From: a virus
IMG/VR virus record: IMGVR_UViG_3300031787_000655
Coordinates: 1 to 28,153 of that record
DNA length: 28,153 nt
Reading direction: 5' to 3' (one strand)
In this document: positions 1 to 6,125 of the stretch, one piece after another
How the letters are laid out: each line of letters begins with the position of its first letter
Position numbering within the stretch: the stretch's first letter is position 1
Notes under the pieces: model-generated
What the model saw: only the letters and a program-made list of their open reading frames with translations
What the model was told of the DNA's origin: nothing
Databases searched by the model: none
Made by a program: the position numbers and the translations under genes

Positions 1-219
1 CTGCTCGGCAGTATTGCCGGACTCCTTGGCAGCTTTAATAAGGGCTGCCACGCTCTCTTTAGTTGATGACGCGGCAAGCTCTCCAACCAAAGCCTGTCCT
101 GCAAAGTAGGCTCGCAGGGACATGCCTGTGTAATCGCGCCATCGCTTGCAGGTTTCAGGATCGTTCCACTCTCCCATGTCTGGGGCTGGAAATGCAGGGT
201 CGTTTGGATGTAGTTTCAT
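1..219 (-). CDS. Conserved small phage protein, 3' end cut by window edge
   Basis: A reading frame opens at ATG 219 and stays open for 73 codons to the left edge, so only the N-terminus is seen. It begins MKLHPNDPAF and contains GMSLRAYFAGQAL (about residues 33-45). This resembles a G-[MI]-S-[LI]-R-[DA]-Y-FA motif that I recall from uncharacterised early-region phage proteins. Its start overlaps the upstream stop by four bases (ATGA, 216-219), like most junctions here, which supports the start. The function is unknown; it is the most distal visible gene of the leftward operon. The call of a real gene rests on the coupling and the motif. Confidence 0.7.
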   Translation of the reverse strand, partial: MKLHPNDPAFPAPDMGEWNDPETCKRWRDYTGMSLRAYFAGQALVGELAASSTKESVAALIKAAKESGNTAEQ

Positions 220-695
220 TGTTGTGGTGGGTAGATGTCGATAAAGTGGGTGTCGCCGTTCCATTTGTCTGTCGTGACTTCCCATTCCCCATTGATAAAA
301 TCGGCATAGACCCTGATCGTGCCTTCCGGCACAGGCCCGGCCTCGGCAATGGGGCGCAGGCGGAGGGCGGCCTCCAACTCCTTCACCCTGGCCTCGGCGG
401 CTTTATCCGTCATCTCCACTTGCTTGCGTAGACCTTCAATCACCATGCGTGCGACTTCGGGCCACTCCTCGCGTGAGTTTTGCCACCAGTCCTTGAAATC
501 AGCAGGCATCACCTTGGATAGCTCAAATTCCCACTTGGCAAGTCTGGCCTCGGCGGCGAGGGCGCGGCGTTCAAGTTTTTTGCACAACCTCACAAAAGCA
601 AATGGTGCTGTATCTTCACAAAGCTCACCCTTGTCGCGCAATATGGACTCCAATACGTTTCCAGTCTCCGGCGTGTCTGTTTGTGGTGTGCTCAT
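216..695 (-). CDS. Hypothetical protein with PRTDA-like N-terminus and coiled-coil middle
   Basis: This 159-residue protein begins MSTPQTDTPETG, a diverged version of the S-x-TPRTDA opening of the proteins at 2291-2572 and 3086-3364. GELCEDTAPFAFVRLCKKLERR follows in two parts. Next come a charged helical stretch rich in Ala, Glu and Arg (about 62-130, probable coiled coil) and a tail ending DTHFIDIYPPQQ. The start at 695 is chosen because it makes an ATGA overlap with the gene upstream (692-695). A longer frame exists but would intrude 57 bases into that gene. No enzymatic motif is visible. The function is unknown. Confidence 0.75.
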   Translation of the reverse strand: MSTPQTDTPETGNVLESILRDKGELCEDTAPFAFVRLCKKLERRALAAEARLAKWEFELSKVMPADFKDWWQNSREEWPEVARMVIEGLRKQVEMTDKAAEARVKELEAALRLRPIAEAGPVPEGTIRVYADFINGEWEVTTDKWNGDTHFIDIYPPQQ

Positions 696-1057
696 GGGAG
701 GAAGGGTTGGATTTTGGAGAGGGCTGTTTTTTGGCGTTCTGTTAGCAACCAAGCTGCGTCGCTTTCAGGGGCTTCGGCAAAGGAGTTGAACGCCTCCCTG
801 ATAGCCTCGCGCATCTCCTTCGCCTGCCGCACAAACTCGGCGGGGTCGGGGATGCCTGCGAGGGCGTTGACGCAGGCGATGATGCGAGGGCGGCGCTCGG
901 GATTGCTCTCGTGATTGAACACTTCAACAATAGCGCGTATGCCGGTGTTATCACAGATGATGTCGCTCCATATCGTGTCGGCGCTCCACGGCTCGCCAAA
1001 GTCGGGAGCCTGCACGGCCTGGACCGCCTTCAGTTCTTCGAGGGTGTATGTTTTCAT
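692..1057 (-). CDS. Hypothetical protein with QPFLP C-terminal module
   Basis: This is a 121-residue protein starting MKTYTLEELKAV. The middle segment RPRIIACVNALAGIPDP is a conserved-looking motif that I associate with uncharacterised phage proteins. The C-terminal part carries EMREAIREA and ends ALSKIQPFLP. The same two elements (AMREAIRDA and ALAKLQPFLKP) close the otherwise different protein at 3086-3364, and a 20-base DNA identity underlies the MREAIR segment, so the C-terminal half looks shared or shuffled. It is joined to its neighbours by ATGA overlaps at both ends (1054-1057 and 692-695). The function is unknown. Confidence 0.8.
   Translation of the reverse strand: MKTYTLEELKAVQAVQAPDFGEPWSADTIWSDIICDNTGIRAIVEVFNHESNPERRPRIIACVNALAGIPDPAEFVRQAKEMREAIREAFNSFAEAPESDAAWLLTERQKTALSKIQPFLP
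795..814. repeat. 20-base direct repeat, copy 1 (partner 3189-3208)
   Basis: These twenty bases are identical to 3189-3208 and lie in the same reading frame in two different genes. They encode MREAIR plus part of the next codon on the minus strand. This marks a shared C-terminal module between the products of 692-1057 and 3086-3364. Confidence 0.85.
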
Positions 1058-1326
1058 GGCTTTTCAATAGTCTCCAACAGCCTTTTCATTTCGGGCAGGC
1101 TGATGCCCTCGTTGTTGTGCAGGAAGTTTCCCAGCCGATACGGCGGCCAGTTGAGCCGCTCGCGGATGTGACCGCGATGCAGGCCGTTTGCGGCCATGCG
1201 CTTGCGGACGTGCTGGGCGATGTCGGAAAGGATGGCGGCGCGGCGTTCCCTGGCGTCCGTCATGTCGCGCTCGGCACCACGAAGTGCCGCCAGCATGGTT
1301 TCTTGCTTGGATGGCATGGCGATCAC
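1054..1326 (-). CDS. Putative helix-turn-helix DNA-binding protein
   Basis: The product has 90 residues. The C-terminal half (about 38-88) reads HVRKRMAANGLHRGHIRERLN, then WPPYRLGNFLHNNEGISLPEMKRLLETI. The pattern fits a Cro/C1-like helix-turn-helix followed by a further helix. The GTG at 1326 is chosen because it makes a GTGA overlap with the upstream stop (1323-1326), the junction type used throughout this operon; ATG at 1317 is the alternative. The gene ends in an ATGA overlap with the next. It may be a regulator of early or lysogenic expression, but the HTH call is by pattern only. Confidence 0.65.
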   Translation of the reverse strand: MIAMPSKQETMLAALRGAERDMTDARERRAAILSDIAQHVRKRMAANGLHRGHIRERLNWPPYRLGNFLHNNEGISLPEMKRLLETIEKP

Positions 1327-1496
1327 TTCACAAGTTTAAAGCCACCCATCCAGAATCCAAACTGGTCGCCGTCGTGGCAAACAGTCATCATGGCCTCTTC
1401 AGAATTGTTGAACTTTGCAGCGTTAGCCTCGTCAGTCAAAACAGGCTCTCCATTTGCGTTGTATCCGTGGAATCCGTTGGCGTATTTGATTTTCAT
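1323..1496 (-). CDS. Small hypothetical protein
   Basis: This 57-residue protein starts MKIKYANGFHGYNANGE and ends FGFWMGGFKLVK; it is Gly-, Asn- and aromatic-rich with no recognised motif. The ATG at 1496 is preferred over an in-frame upstream ATG at 1526 because GAGG lies just upstream (GAGGGCGTT-ATG), one of the few Shine-Dalgarno-like sequences here. A 45-base gap separates it from the upstream gene, a rare break in an otherwise overlapped operon. A promoter-like sequence fits into that gap. The function is unknown. Confidence 0.65.
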   Translation of the reverse strand: MKIKYANGFHGYNANGEPVLTDEANAAKFNNSEEAMMTVCHDGDQFGFWMGGFKLVK

Positions 1497-1505
1497 AACG
1501 CCCTC

Positions 1506-1533
1506 ATTATGCCTACCGGCAAACATCCCGCAA
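1506..1533 (-). promoter_or_regulatory. Weak sigma70-like promoter candidate
   Basis: On the minus strand, TTGCGG (1533-1528), a 16-base spacer and CATAAT (1511-1506) lie in the only gap of this part of the operon. A start about seven bases downstream would fall almost on the ATG at 1496, giving a near-leaderless transcript. The match to consensus is partial, so this is speculative. Confidence 0.2.
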
Positions 1534-1541
1534 GGTGAATT

Positions 1542-1802
1542 TTAATCTTTTTTCACCAGCAGTAGCGCCTTGTTTATCAACTCCGTCGTAAACTGTTGCC
1601 GCCCAGCCTCCAAGTTGAAGTAGTGCGCCGTGCTAATTCCCAGCCTTTTCGATATGTCTTTGCCCAGCATCCCGGTGGAATCGCGCCATTTCTTGAGCTG
1701 CCTGCCCATATCGGCGTGAAGTTTCACACGGCGGCGCACGGTCTTTTCCAGCAGGTCGTTAATTGCGCCCGCGTTCAGCAGGCTGGTTTCAAGATCAGTC
1801 AT
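1542..1802 (-). CDS. Putative XRE-like helix-turn-helix protein
   Basis: This is an 86-residue protein. Residues about 35-75 read QLKKWRDSTGMLGKDISKRL, then GISTAHYFNLEAGRQQFT, matching the layout of a Cro/C1-type helix-turn-helix: a turn around GKDISKRLGIS and a recognition helix HYFNLEAG in place of the usual SxxExG. The N-terminus (MTDLETSLLNAGAINDLLEK) is probably helical. It overlaps the upstream nuclease gene by eight bases. It is likely a phage transcriptional regulator whose target cannot be read from the sequence. With the protein at 1054-1326 it makes two HTH-like regulators within 750 bases. Confidence 0.75.
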   Translation of the reverse strand: MTDLETSLLNAGAINDLLEKTVRRRVKLHADMGRQLKKWRDSTGMLGKDISKRLGISTAHYFNLEAGRQQFTTELINKALLLVKKD

Positions 1803-2172
1803 TCAGGTAATCCTCAATCGCTTGTTTCGCCTCTTCAAACCCTTTGCACACGCGGACCTGATAGCCAGCCGCCAGCAGGCGCTCAGACCACGCTTTCTGC
1901 TCGTCGGAGAGTCGTCCGCCGACGAGCCGTTTCATTTCGATGAACAGGCCGTTGTAACCTTTAGACGGCCACGCCAGGAACACGTCACAGACTCCCGGCT
2001 TCACGCCTTCGGCCTTGAGCTTCGCGGCCACGATCTTGTGTCGCCATCCGCCGTTTGGAATTGCGAACATGTTGGCAAGCTGCGGGTATTTGTAGCGGTT
2101 CATCGCCTCCCAGGTGAAAAGCTGGCGCTGTTCCTGGTGCTCCGTGGCGACGTTGTAGGTGCGTGATTTCAT
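1795..2172 (-). CDS. VRR-NUC domain nuclease
   Basis: This 125-residue protein spans one VRR-NUC domain, a restriction-endonuclease-like fold common as a stand-alone phage protein. Visible motifs are EHQEQ (11-15), FAIPNGGWR (36-44), the invariant-looking GVKPGVCDVFLA (56-67, with D63) and GLFIEMK (75-81), which supplies the E-x-K catalytic pair E79/K81. GRLSDEQ (86-92) gives Q92. The length is typical of single-domain phage versions. The start at 2172 makes an ATGA overlap with the lipoprotein gene upstream. It probably acts on branched or flap DNA in phage recombination or replication, together with the exonuclease and annealase upstream in the operon; the substrate is inferred. Confidence 0.88.
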   Translation of the reverse strand: MKSRTYNVATEHQEQRQLFTWEAMNRYKYPQLANMFAIPNGGWRHKIVAAKLKAEGVKPGVCDVFLAWPSKGYNGLFIEMKRLVGGRLSDEQKAWSERLLAAGYQVRVCKGFEEAKQAIEDYLND

Positions 2173-2294
2173 GGCTTGAGATGATAAAACACGTTGAGCG
2201 CCCCGCCCTCCCTATCCCACGGCCAGCCTTCCGGCGCACGGCCCTGGCGGCAGCAGGACGAGAGGCAGGCGGCGAGGATGAGGAGGCGGATCAT
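2169..2294 (-). CDS. Tiny predicted lipoprotein (41 aa)
   Basis: Between two real genes the minus strand encodes 41 residues beginning MIRLLILAACLSSCC and ending NVFYHLKP. The start is a short positively charged n-region (R3), a hydrophobic run (LLILAAC) and a lipobox LSSC at 11-14, so it should be an exported lipoprotein with a mature part of about 28 residues. It joins its neighbours by ATGA overlaps on both sides (2291-2294 and 2169-2172), and no other gene covers the interval, which argues for translation. Its position among DNA-metabolism genes rather than lysis genes is odd. The function is unknown; superinfection exclusion is one possibility. Confidence 0.65.
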   Translation of the reverse strand: MIRLLILAACLSSCCRQGRAPEGWPWDREGGALNVFYHLKP

Positions 2295-2317
2295 GGCTTC
2301 AGGAATGGTTGGAGTTT
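2291..2317. repeat. 27-base direct repeat, copy 1 (partner 3086-3112)
   Basis: These 27 bases are identical to 3086-3112. Both copies are the 3' end of a PRTDA-family gene: the stop codon overlapped with the next gene's ATG, plus codons for KLQPFLKP. The repeat therefore covers a whole gene junction and indicates duplication or recombination at gene ends. Confidence 0.9.
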
Positions 2318-2572
2318 ACGCAATGCGTGATGTGCGTCATCCATGGCTTCGCATTCAGCGTCACTTCCAGAAAGCGGAAGCCTCAGCATGTAGTTCAGGC
2401 ATTTGCGCAACGCGGCATCTGCGTCCCTAGCAGCCTCGGCCATGCCTGCGCGGAGCTTGGCGTTCTCGTGCTCAAAAGCGCGGCAGAAATCCGCGTCAAC
2501 CGGCTCGGATGGGAATGTCTTGGACCGCTTGAGCCTGCGGCGTTCGGCGTCTGTTCGTGGTGTCTTACTCAT
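2291..2572 (-). CDS. PRTDA/QPFLKP-family small protein
   Basis: This 93-residue protein starts MSKTPRTDAERRRLKRSKTF and ends HHALRKLQPFLKP. The N-terminal S-x-TPRTDA element and the C-terminal AL-x-KLQPFLKP element both recur in the protein at 3086-3364. Between them lies a helical stretch (FCRAFEHENAKLRAGMAEAARDADAAL) that may form a coiled coil. The start at 2572 is fixed by an ATGA overlap with the upstream gene. The PRTDA opening is one I recall from uncharacterised small phage proteins. The function is unknown. Confidence 0.8.
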   Translation of the reverse strand: MSKTPRTDAERRRLKRSKTFPSEPVDADFCRAFEHENAKLRAGMAEAARDADAALRKCLNYMLRLPLSGSDAECEAMDDAHHALRKLQPFLKP

Positions 2573-2838
2573 GGCTTTGTGGCTTGGTAGGCGGCGAGGG
2601 CGGCCTGTCCGCCGTTCCAAGCCTTGTCTATTTCTTCCGTAGTCACCCAAGCCGACTCTGGCAGTATGTCAGGCGGCCCAAATATACCCATGGCTCTCTC
2701 CAAAGACTCCGCCAGCCCGTCAGCGGCGGCGCGGAGCTTGGCTTCACGGGCCTCATGCCAGCCCACGATGGCGCGGGCAAGGCGCATCTCGGAGGCGTTG
2801 AGTTCGCCAAAGTGCAGGCGGATTTGATCGTTGGTCAT
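2569..2838 (-). CDS. Hypothetical small helical protein
   Basis: This 89-residue protein starts MTNDQIRLHFGELNASEMRL and ends AALAAYQATKP. It looks mostly helical (HEAREAKLRAAADGLAESLERAMG, about 28-51). The TKP ending faintly recalls the LKP ending of its neighbours, but the rest does not align. Coupled ATGA overlaps at both ends (2835-2838 and 2569-2572) fix start and stop. No motif allows a functional call. Confidence 0.75.
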   Translation of the reverse strand: MTNDQIRLHFGELNASEMRLARAIVGWHEAREAKLRAAADGLAESLERAMGIFGPPDILPESAWVTTEEIDKAWNGGQAALAAYQATKP

Positions 2839-3089
2839 ACGTATTTATCCTCGGTAGAACCGCGTTTCATTGTCCCCTCATCAGGCCAATATTCTTCTCC
2901 ACGGTTTTCGTCCTGCCAAAGTTTCAACGCCTCGAAGCATTCAGGGTGAACATTAGTGGCCTGAAAGTCGCCTTCAAACACCGTTGCTGTGGTGGTTTTT
3001 GGCTGTCCGACTTCAATGCGCTCGCCGCACCAGTAACAGCGGCAGGGCTTTCTGGATGACTTTACTCGGGTGACTTGAAAGAAGCTCAT
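2835..3089 (-). CDS. Small zinc-finger-like protein
   Basis: This is an 84-residue protein starting MSFFQVTRVKSSRKPC. Cys and His are placed as C16-x-C18-x2-C21 (CRCYWCGERI) and H48-x2-C51 (VHPECFEAL), a likely CCHC zinc site. The spacing resembles treble-clef or PARP-type fingers, which bind nucleic acid or protein. The start at 3089 makes an ATGA overlap with the upstream gene, although a longer frame exists. The C-terminus (ENRGEEYWPDEG) is acidic. It may be a nucleic-acid or host-protein binder of the early region; the partner is unknown. Confidence 0.72.
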   Translation of the reverse strand: MSFFQVTRVKSSRKPCRCYWCGERIEVGQPKTTTATVFEGDFQATNVHPECFEALKLWQDENRGEEYWPDEGTMKRGSTEDKYV

Positions 3090-3112
3090 GGCTTCAGGAA
3101 TGGTTGGAGTTT
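3086..3112. repeat. 27-base direct repeat, copy 2 (partner 2291-2317)
   Basis: This segment is identical over 27 bases to 2291-2317 and again covers the gene's last codons, its stop and the overlapping ATG of the following gene. Confidence 0.9.
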
Positions 3113-3364
3113 GGCGAGGGCAGTTGAAGCGGTTCTTAAATGCCTGCCATATGAATTCGTTTTGAGCCACTGAATCAAATCACACGCATCCCTGATAGCC
3201 TCGCGCATGGCTGCGTTCTCGCGTTCGAGGATCGCCATTTCATCGCCTCGAACAACCTCACCGTGATAAGATGAGCCGTCAAGGGTGTGCGCGTAAATAG
3301 CACAGCTAGAATCGTCTGAATCCAGTTTCAAACGAGCAGCGTCCGTTCTCGGCGTGTCACTCAC
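3086..3364 (-). CDS. PRTDA/QPFLKP-family small protein, second copy
   Basis: The product has 92 residues with a GTG start at 3364 that overlaps the upstream stop (GTGA, 3361-3364). It opens (V)SDTPRTDAARLK, contains ILERENAAMREAIRDACDLI (about 49-68) and ends STALAKLQPFLKP. It shares the opening and closing elements with the protein at 2291-2572, and the MREAIR(D/E)A plus QPFL elements with the protein at 692-1057. The middle differs, so the family looks assembled from modules. The function is unknown; the helix with Leu and Glu spacing suggests oligomerisation. Confidence 0.8.
   Translation of the reverse strand: MSDTPRTDAARLKLDSDDSSCAIYAHTLDGSSYHGEVVRGDEMAILERENAAMREAIRDACDLIQWLKTNSYGRHLRTASTALAKLQPFLKP
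3189..3208. repeat. 20-base direct repeat, copy 2 (partner 795-814)
   Basis: This segment is identical to 795-814 and encodes MREAIR in frame on the minus strand. Divergence outside it is large, so it is a conserved or exchanged module rather than a recent whole-gene duplication. Confidence 0.85.
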
Positions 3365-3957
3365 TCCGCACCCCCTTTCTTGGCGGCGAGGAAGCCGCGC
3401 CATGCCGTCGCCGCATGGGCGTGCAGGTATTCGCCGTTTCCCTGCTTGGTCAGTTCAAAGTCTGGGAAACACTCCTCAAACTCTGCTTGCCACTTTTCTT
3501 CCTGGCTGGGCTCGCGGGGAAGGATGCCTTCGGGGAGGCTGAACCAGGCCAGTTCGTCGCCGTCAAAGGGTCTGTCCCAATTCCATGCAATGGCATCCTT
3601 TGCGCCACCATCCCTTGAAAAAATAGTGAAAACATTCCCTTCCTCATTCGCATCCTCCCTCGTCGGCTTCTCGCTGGGCAGGCGCAGGCGGATCATGGGC
3701 GGCGAGGGCGGGGCGGACTGGGGCGCGGCCGACTGCGTGGCGATGGGGAGGGCGTAGGTTTTGCTTTTCCTGTGGGGTTCAGGCAAACTTTCGCCCGCTC
3801 CATACCTACTTAATACCCATCGCTCATCAAGCAAATATCGAAGCGCATCCGGTAAACAATCCAGCCTCGGATCGTCCGCGTTCACAATCTCCCAGCCGGG
3901 CGGAGGCGGCGGGATCGGGCGGGCGGATTTCTTCTTCGTGGTCGTTTTCTTCTTCAT
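3361..3957 (-). CDS. Hypothetical protein with basic N-terminus and polyproline run
   Basis: This 198-residue protein begins with a Lys/Thr-rich stretch (MKKKTTTKKKSARP) and then IPPPPPGWEIVNADDPRLDC. A Pro/Ser/Ala-rich linker lies at about 75-88. A C-terminal part runs QEEKWQAEFEECFPDFELTK to AATAWRGFLAAKK, a pattern seen in uncharacterised phage proteins that end in an aromatic AW-x-x-x-LA helix. The start makes an ATGA overlap with the exonuclease gene (3954-3957). No catalytic motif is visible. The basic head may bind nucleic acid, but that is inference. Confidence 0.78.
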   Translation of the reverse strand: MKKKTTTKKKSARPIPPPPPGWEIVNADDPRLDCLPDALRYLLDERWVLSRYGAGESLPEPHRKSKTYALPIATQSAAPQSAPPSPPMIRLRLPSEKPTREDANEEGNVFTIFSRDGGAKDAIAWNWDRPFDGDELAWFSLPEGILPREPSQEEKWQAEFEECFPDFELTKQGNGEYLHAHAATAWRGFLAAKKGGAE

Positions 3958-4586
3958 GGCATTTTCAGTTTGGGTGTGACTTCGTTATAAACTTTCTGAT
4001 ACTGCTCGCAGAACTTGAGCAGCGTTTCCAGCATCCGGCTGGTGTAATCGTCCCAGGTGACGACGACATGATGAGGCTGCATCCCTGGAAAGTAGGACCA
4101 GAAATGCCACTGGCGGATGCCGGTCACGCACATTGAGCCGTGGACCTGCTGTTTGTAATCGTCCGGCAGACCGCCGTCGCGGACGTATTCGACATGCGTT
4201 CCAGGAGCGGGGCATTTTATTTCGACGCCCGCGACGTATTGCCCACCGTCCACGATCAGACCATCCGGCGAGCACCCGAGAATCCCGTTGTCATGGGTCA
4301 CAAATCCTACCTGCTCCACGTTCATCGCTGTGTGAGCCTGAAACGCAAGCCTCGCCTGCGGCTCCATCTCAGTCCCGCGCCTGGTTATCCAGCTTCCTTG
4401 AAACTCCGGCTCGAAATCAGGCGCGAACGTCTCGCCAATCAGCTCGTTGATGTAGCTGTCCGCCGACGTCGAAAGCTTGCACTTGGCAGCGGTCACAATC
4501 TTGGAAAAGTTTGAGGCAGTCGGCTTCCCGACCCTGATTGCCTTCCATGCCTCTGTTCCCTGCTCGATGTCCTTATGAATCGTCAC
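3954..4586 (-). CDS. YqaJ-like viral recombinase exonuclease (lambda Exo/RecE type)
   Basis: This 210-residue protein belongs to the YqaJ/lambda-exonuclease family, which resects duplex ends 5' to 3' to make single strands for an annealase. Motifs seen are EQGTEAWKAIRVGKPTASNF (8-27), the family opening; RRGTEMEPQARLAF (69-82, E73/E75); LGCSPDGLIV (103-112, D108); GVEIKCP (120-126, the E122-x-K124 pair); and DYKQQVHGSM (143-152). All expected metal ligands are present and the length is normal. It follows the RecT gene with an ATGA overlap (4583-4586), the usual exonuclease-annealase pairing, so the two should form a recombination module. Confidence 0.93.
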   Translation of the reverse strand: MTIHKDIEQGTEAWKAIRVGKPTASNFSKIVTAAKCKLSTSADSYINELIGETFAPDFEPEFQGSWITRRGTEMEPQARLAFQAHTAMNVEQVGFVTHDNGILGCSPDGLIVDGGQYVAGVEIKCPAPGTHVEYVRDGGLPDDYKQQVHGSMCVTGIRQWHFWSYFPGMQPHHVVVTWDDYTSRMLETLLKFCEQYQKVYNEVTPKLKMP

Positions 4587-5539
4587 TTACCACCCCCCTT
4601 CACAATAGCAAGAACGCCGCTCCACGCCGACAGCACGGAACGAAGCTCGTCATCCGTGCAGTCGTCGGGATTGTTCCGCACGTCGTCCAGAATGCCGTCG
4701 TCCAGGAGCTTGTGATTGATGGCCGTCCACTCGATGCCGTCAGTGGTCAAGCGTTCCTTGACAGCTTGCAGCGCCGTCTTTTCCGGCACCTCGGCGGCAA
4801 ACATGTCAGCGGGCGGGTCGATCTTTTGAAACGGGTTGATCGGCTCGGCGCGTGCTGTGCGTTTGGCTGGCGTTACATCACGCTCAACGGCGGGAATCAG
4901 GTCATCGTCATCGCGCTCGACGGCTTCACGGAATTCAGCCGACAGTGGCAGCCACTTGGAGAGGCGGCGGAAAGCGGTCTTTTTTGCCATCTCGTTGTAA
5001 TCCGTGACCCATGGGCCAGACGTTCCTGCGCGGCTGCGTTTGCGAATGGATTCAATCTCATCCTTCGACATGACAGCGCAGAAAACAGGGCCATCCTTCG
5101 TGACCGCCATAGCATAGGCCGCATACATAGCGCCGCGTGGCTTCTTCCAGTCGATCTCATGGCGTGTCACCTCGCCCATGTTGTATTCGAAAACGTCACC
5201 CTCGCAGACGACATCCGCGTGCAGCTTGGCAATGATGCCGGAGCGCATGGCAAGTTCGGCCAGCCCCTTCCAGTCAATGACCAGCGTGCATTGGTCCTTG
5301 TAGGGGATGAGATGGGCGCGGCGTCCGTCAGGTTCCAGGCCGAACGCGGACAGGTCGAGAAGGCAGCGCATAAGGCTTTCCTTCGTGCATTCAGCCAGTT
5401 TGGGAGTGCGGGTCAATGCCGTGATGGCAATGCGGGTGAAGCGCTCAGGGCTGAGATGTTTCGGCAGAGCCTTGGCGAACTGCTCCTGCATCTTGGCGTC
5501 GGTGAGCGTCTGTTTGATGGTGGCGAGTTGATTTGACAT
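4583..5539 (-). CDS. recT: RecT-family single-strand annealing protein
   Basis: This 318-residue protein matches RecT, which coats single-stranded DNA and anneals complementary strands. Typical elements are the LPKHLSPERFTRIAITAL helix (about 25-42), the SLMRCLLDLSAFGLEPDGRRAHLIPYKD region in two parts (54-81), the core VIDWKGLAELAMRSG (87-101) and PWVTDYNEMAKKTAFRRLSK (176-195). An Asp/Pro-rich tail continues past residue 205, as often seen for partner-binding extensions. The start at 5539 has no Shine-Dalgarno sequence; the leader is CA-rich (CCAAACACCACC-ATG). It sits directly before the exonuclease gene. Confidence 0.94.
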   Translation of the reverse strand: MSNQLATIKQTLTDAKMQEQFAKALPKHLSPERFTRIAITALTRTPKLAECTKESLMRCLLDLSAFGLEPDGRRAHLIPYKDQCTLVIDWKGLAELAMRSGIIAKLHADVVCEGDVFEYNMGEVTRHEIDWKKPRGAMYAAYAMAVTKDGPVFCAVMSKDEIESIRKRSRAGTSGPWVTDYNEMAKKTAFRRLSKWLPLSAEFREAVERDDDDLIPAVERDVTPAKRTARAEPINPFQKIDPPADMFAAEVPEKTALQAVKERLTTDGIEWTAINHKLLDDGILDDVRNNPDDCTDDELRSVLSAWSGVLAIVKGGGK

Positions 5540-5561
5540 GGTGGTGTTTGGTAAAAGTCTT

Positions 5562-5580
5562 GCGCGTTGTCGAGCCGCGC
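5562..5580 (-). terminator. Hairpin between 5593-5880 gene and recT; weak terminator or attenuator
   Basis: On the minus strand GCGCG (5580-5576), a nine-base loop and CGCGC (5566-5562) form a five-pair GC-only stem, followed by AAGACTTTT about 6-10 bases on. It lies in a 53-base gap, one of the few non-overlapping junctions. The stem is short and the T-run displaced, so it could only be a weak attenuator. Confidence 0.25.
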
Positions 5581-5592
5581 CCCTCGCCTGCG

Positions 5593-5880
5593 TCAGGCAA
5601 TGCAGTAGATGTCCAGGCCGTTCGCGCCGACAGAACGTGTCGTGAACTTCTTGCCCGTGGCCTTGCTGGCGTTGAAGATCATGTTGGTGTAGCGGTTGCG
5701 CGGATCAGTCGGGAAATTCCTGATTTCCAAGCATTCGCCGGGCTTCATGGATTCAAGCTGAATGCGGTCCTCGCTTTTCTGGCGCAGCCCGATCCCCTTG
5801 CTCTGAGGAGGCGGGCGCTTGATGACGATGGATTTGATGACGGACGGCGTGGTTTCGGTGGTTTCGGTGTCGTTTTGCAT
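5593..5880 (-). CDS. Hypothetical protein upstream of recT
   Basis: This 95-residue protein starts MQNDTETTETTPSVIKSIVIKR with an acidic, Thr-rich head, then a basic/proline patch (KRPPPQSKGIG). The tail runs SMKPGECLEIRNFPTDPRNRY to VGANGLDIYCIA. The C-terminal half looks like a small alpha/beta domain (predicted strand ECLEIRNF, helix MIFNASKATGKKF, strand DIYCIA), but I do not recognise it. The leader is CA-rich like that of recT (AAACAACACC-ATG) with no Shine-Dalgarno sequence. Its place just before recT suggests an early DNA-metabolism role, which is inference. Confidence 0.75.
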   Translation of the reverse strand: MQNDTETTETTPSVIKSIVIKRPPPQSKGIGLRQKSEDRIQLESMKPGECLEIRNFPTDPRNRYTNMIFNASKATGKKFTTRSVGANGLDIYCIA

Positions 5881-5915
5881 GGTGTTGTTTGTGTTTGGGT
5901 TTGCTTTGCTGGGGA

Positions 5916-6125
5916 TCAGGCAAAGAAAAGAATAAGGATAAAGGCGACGAGCAGCAGCCCGCCGACGACGGATTCGACGTGCCGGTGGAACTGCGCGACG
6001 GTTGCAGCTTTCTCACAGCGAAGCCGACGCTGGCGGGGCGTGTTGTAGCGCTGGTGCGCCATGAACCGCGCCGAAAACTCGGCTGTGCGGTCAATCACGC
6101 GGTCGTTTGGGTGTGCGGTTTTCAT
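5916..6125 (-). CDS. Small protein with C-terminal membrane anchor
   Basis: The product has 69 residues. A polar, Arg-rich N-terminal part (MKTAHPNDRVIDRTAEFSARF onwards) is followed by a single hydrophobic segment at the extreme C-terminus, VVGGLLLVAFILILFFA (53-69). This is a tail-anchored topology with the charged part in the cytoplasm. The start at 6125 makes an ATGA overlap with the 23-residue membrane peptide gene upstream (6122-6125), so two membrane products are made side by side. The function is unknown. Confidence 0.72.
   Translation of the reverse strand: MKTAHPNDRVIDRTAEFSARFMAHQRYNTPRQRRLRCEKAATVAQFHRHVESVVGGLLLVAFILILFFA

Noticed and set aside
4538-5536. Long plus-strand frame (332 codons) opposite recT
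   Set aside because: It lies wholly antisense to a clear RecT gene, has no recognisable motif and arises from the codon bias of the real gene.
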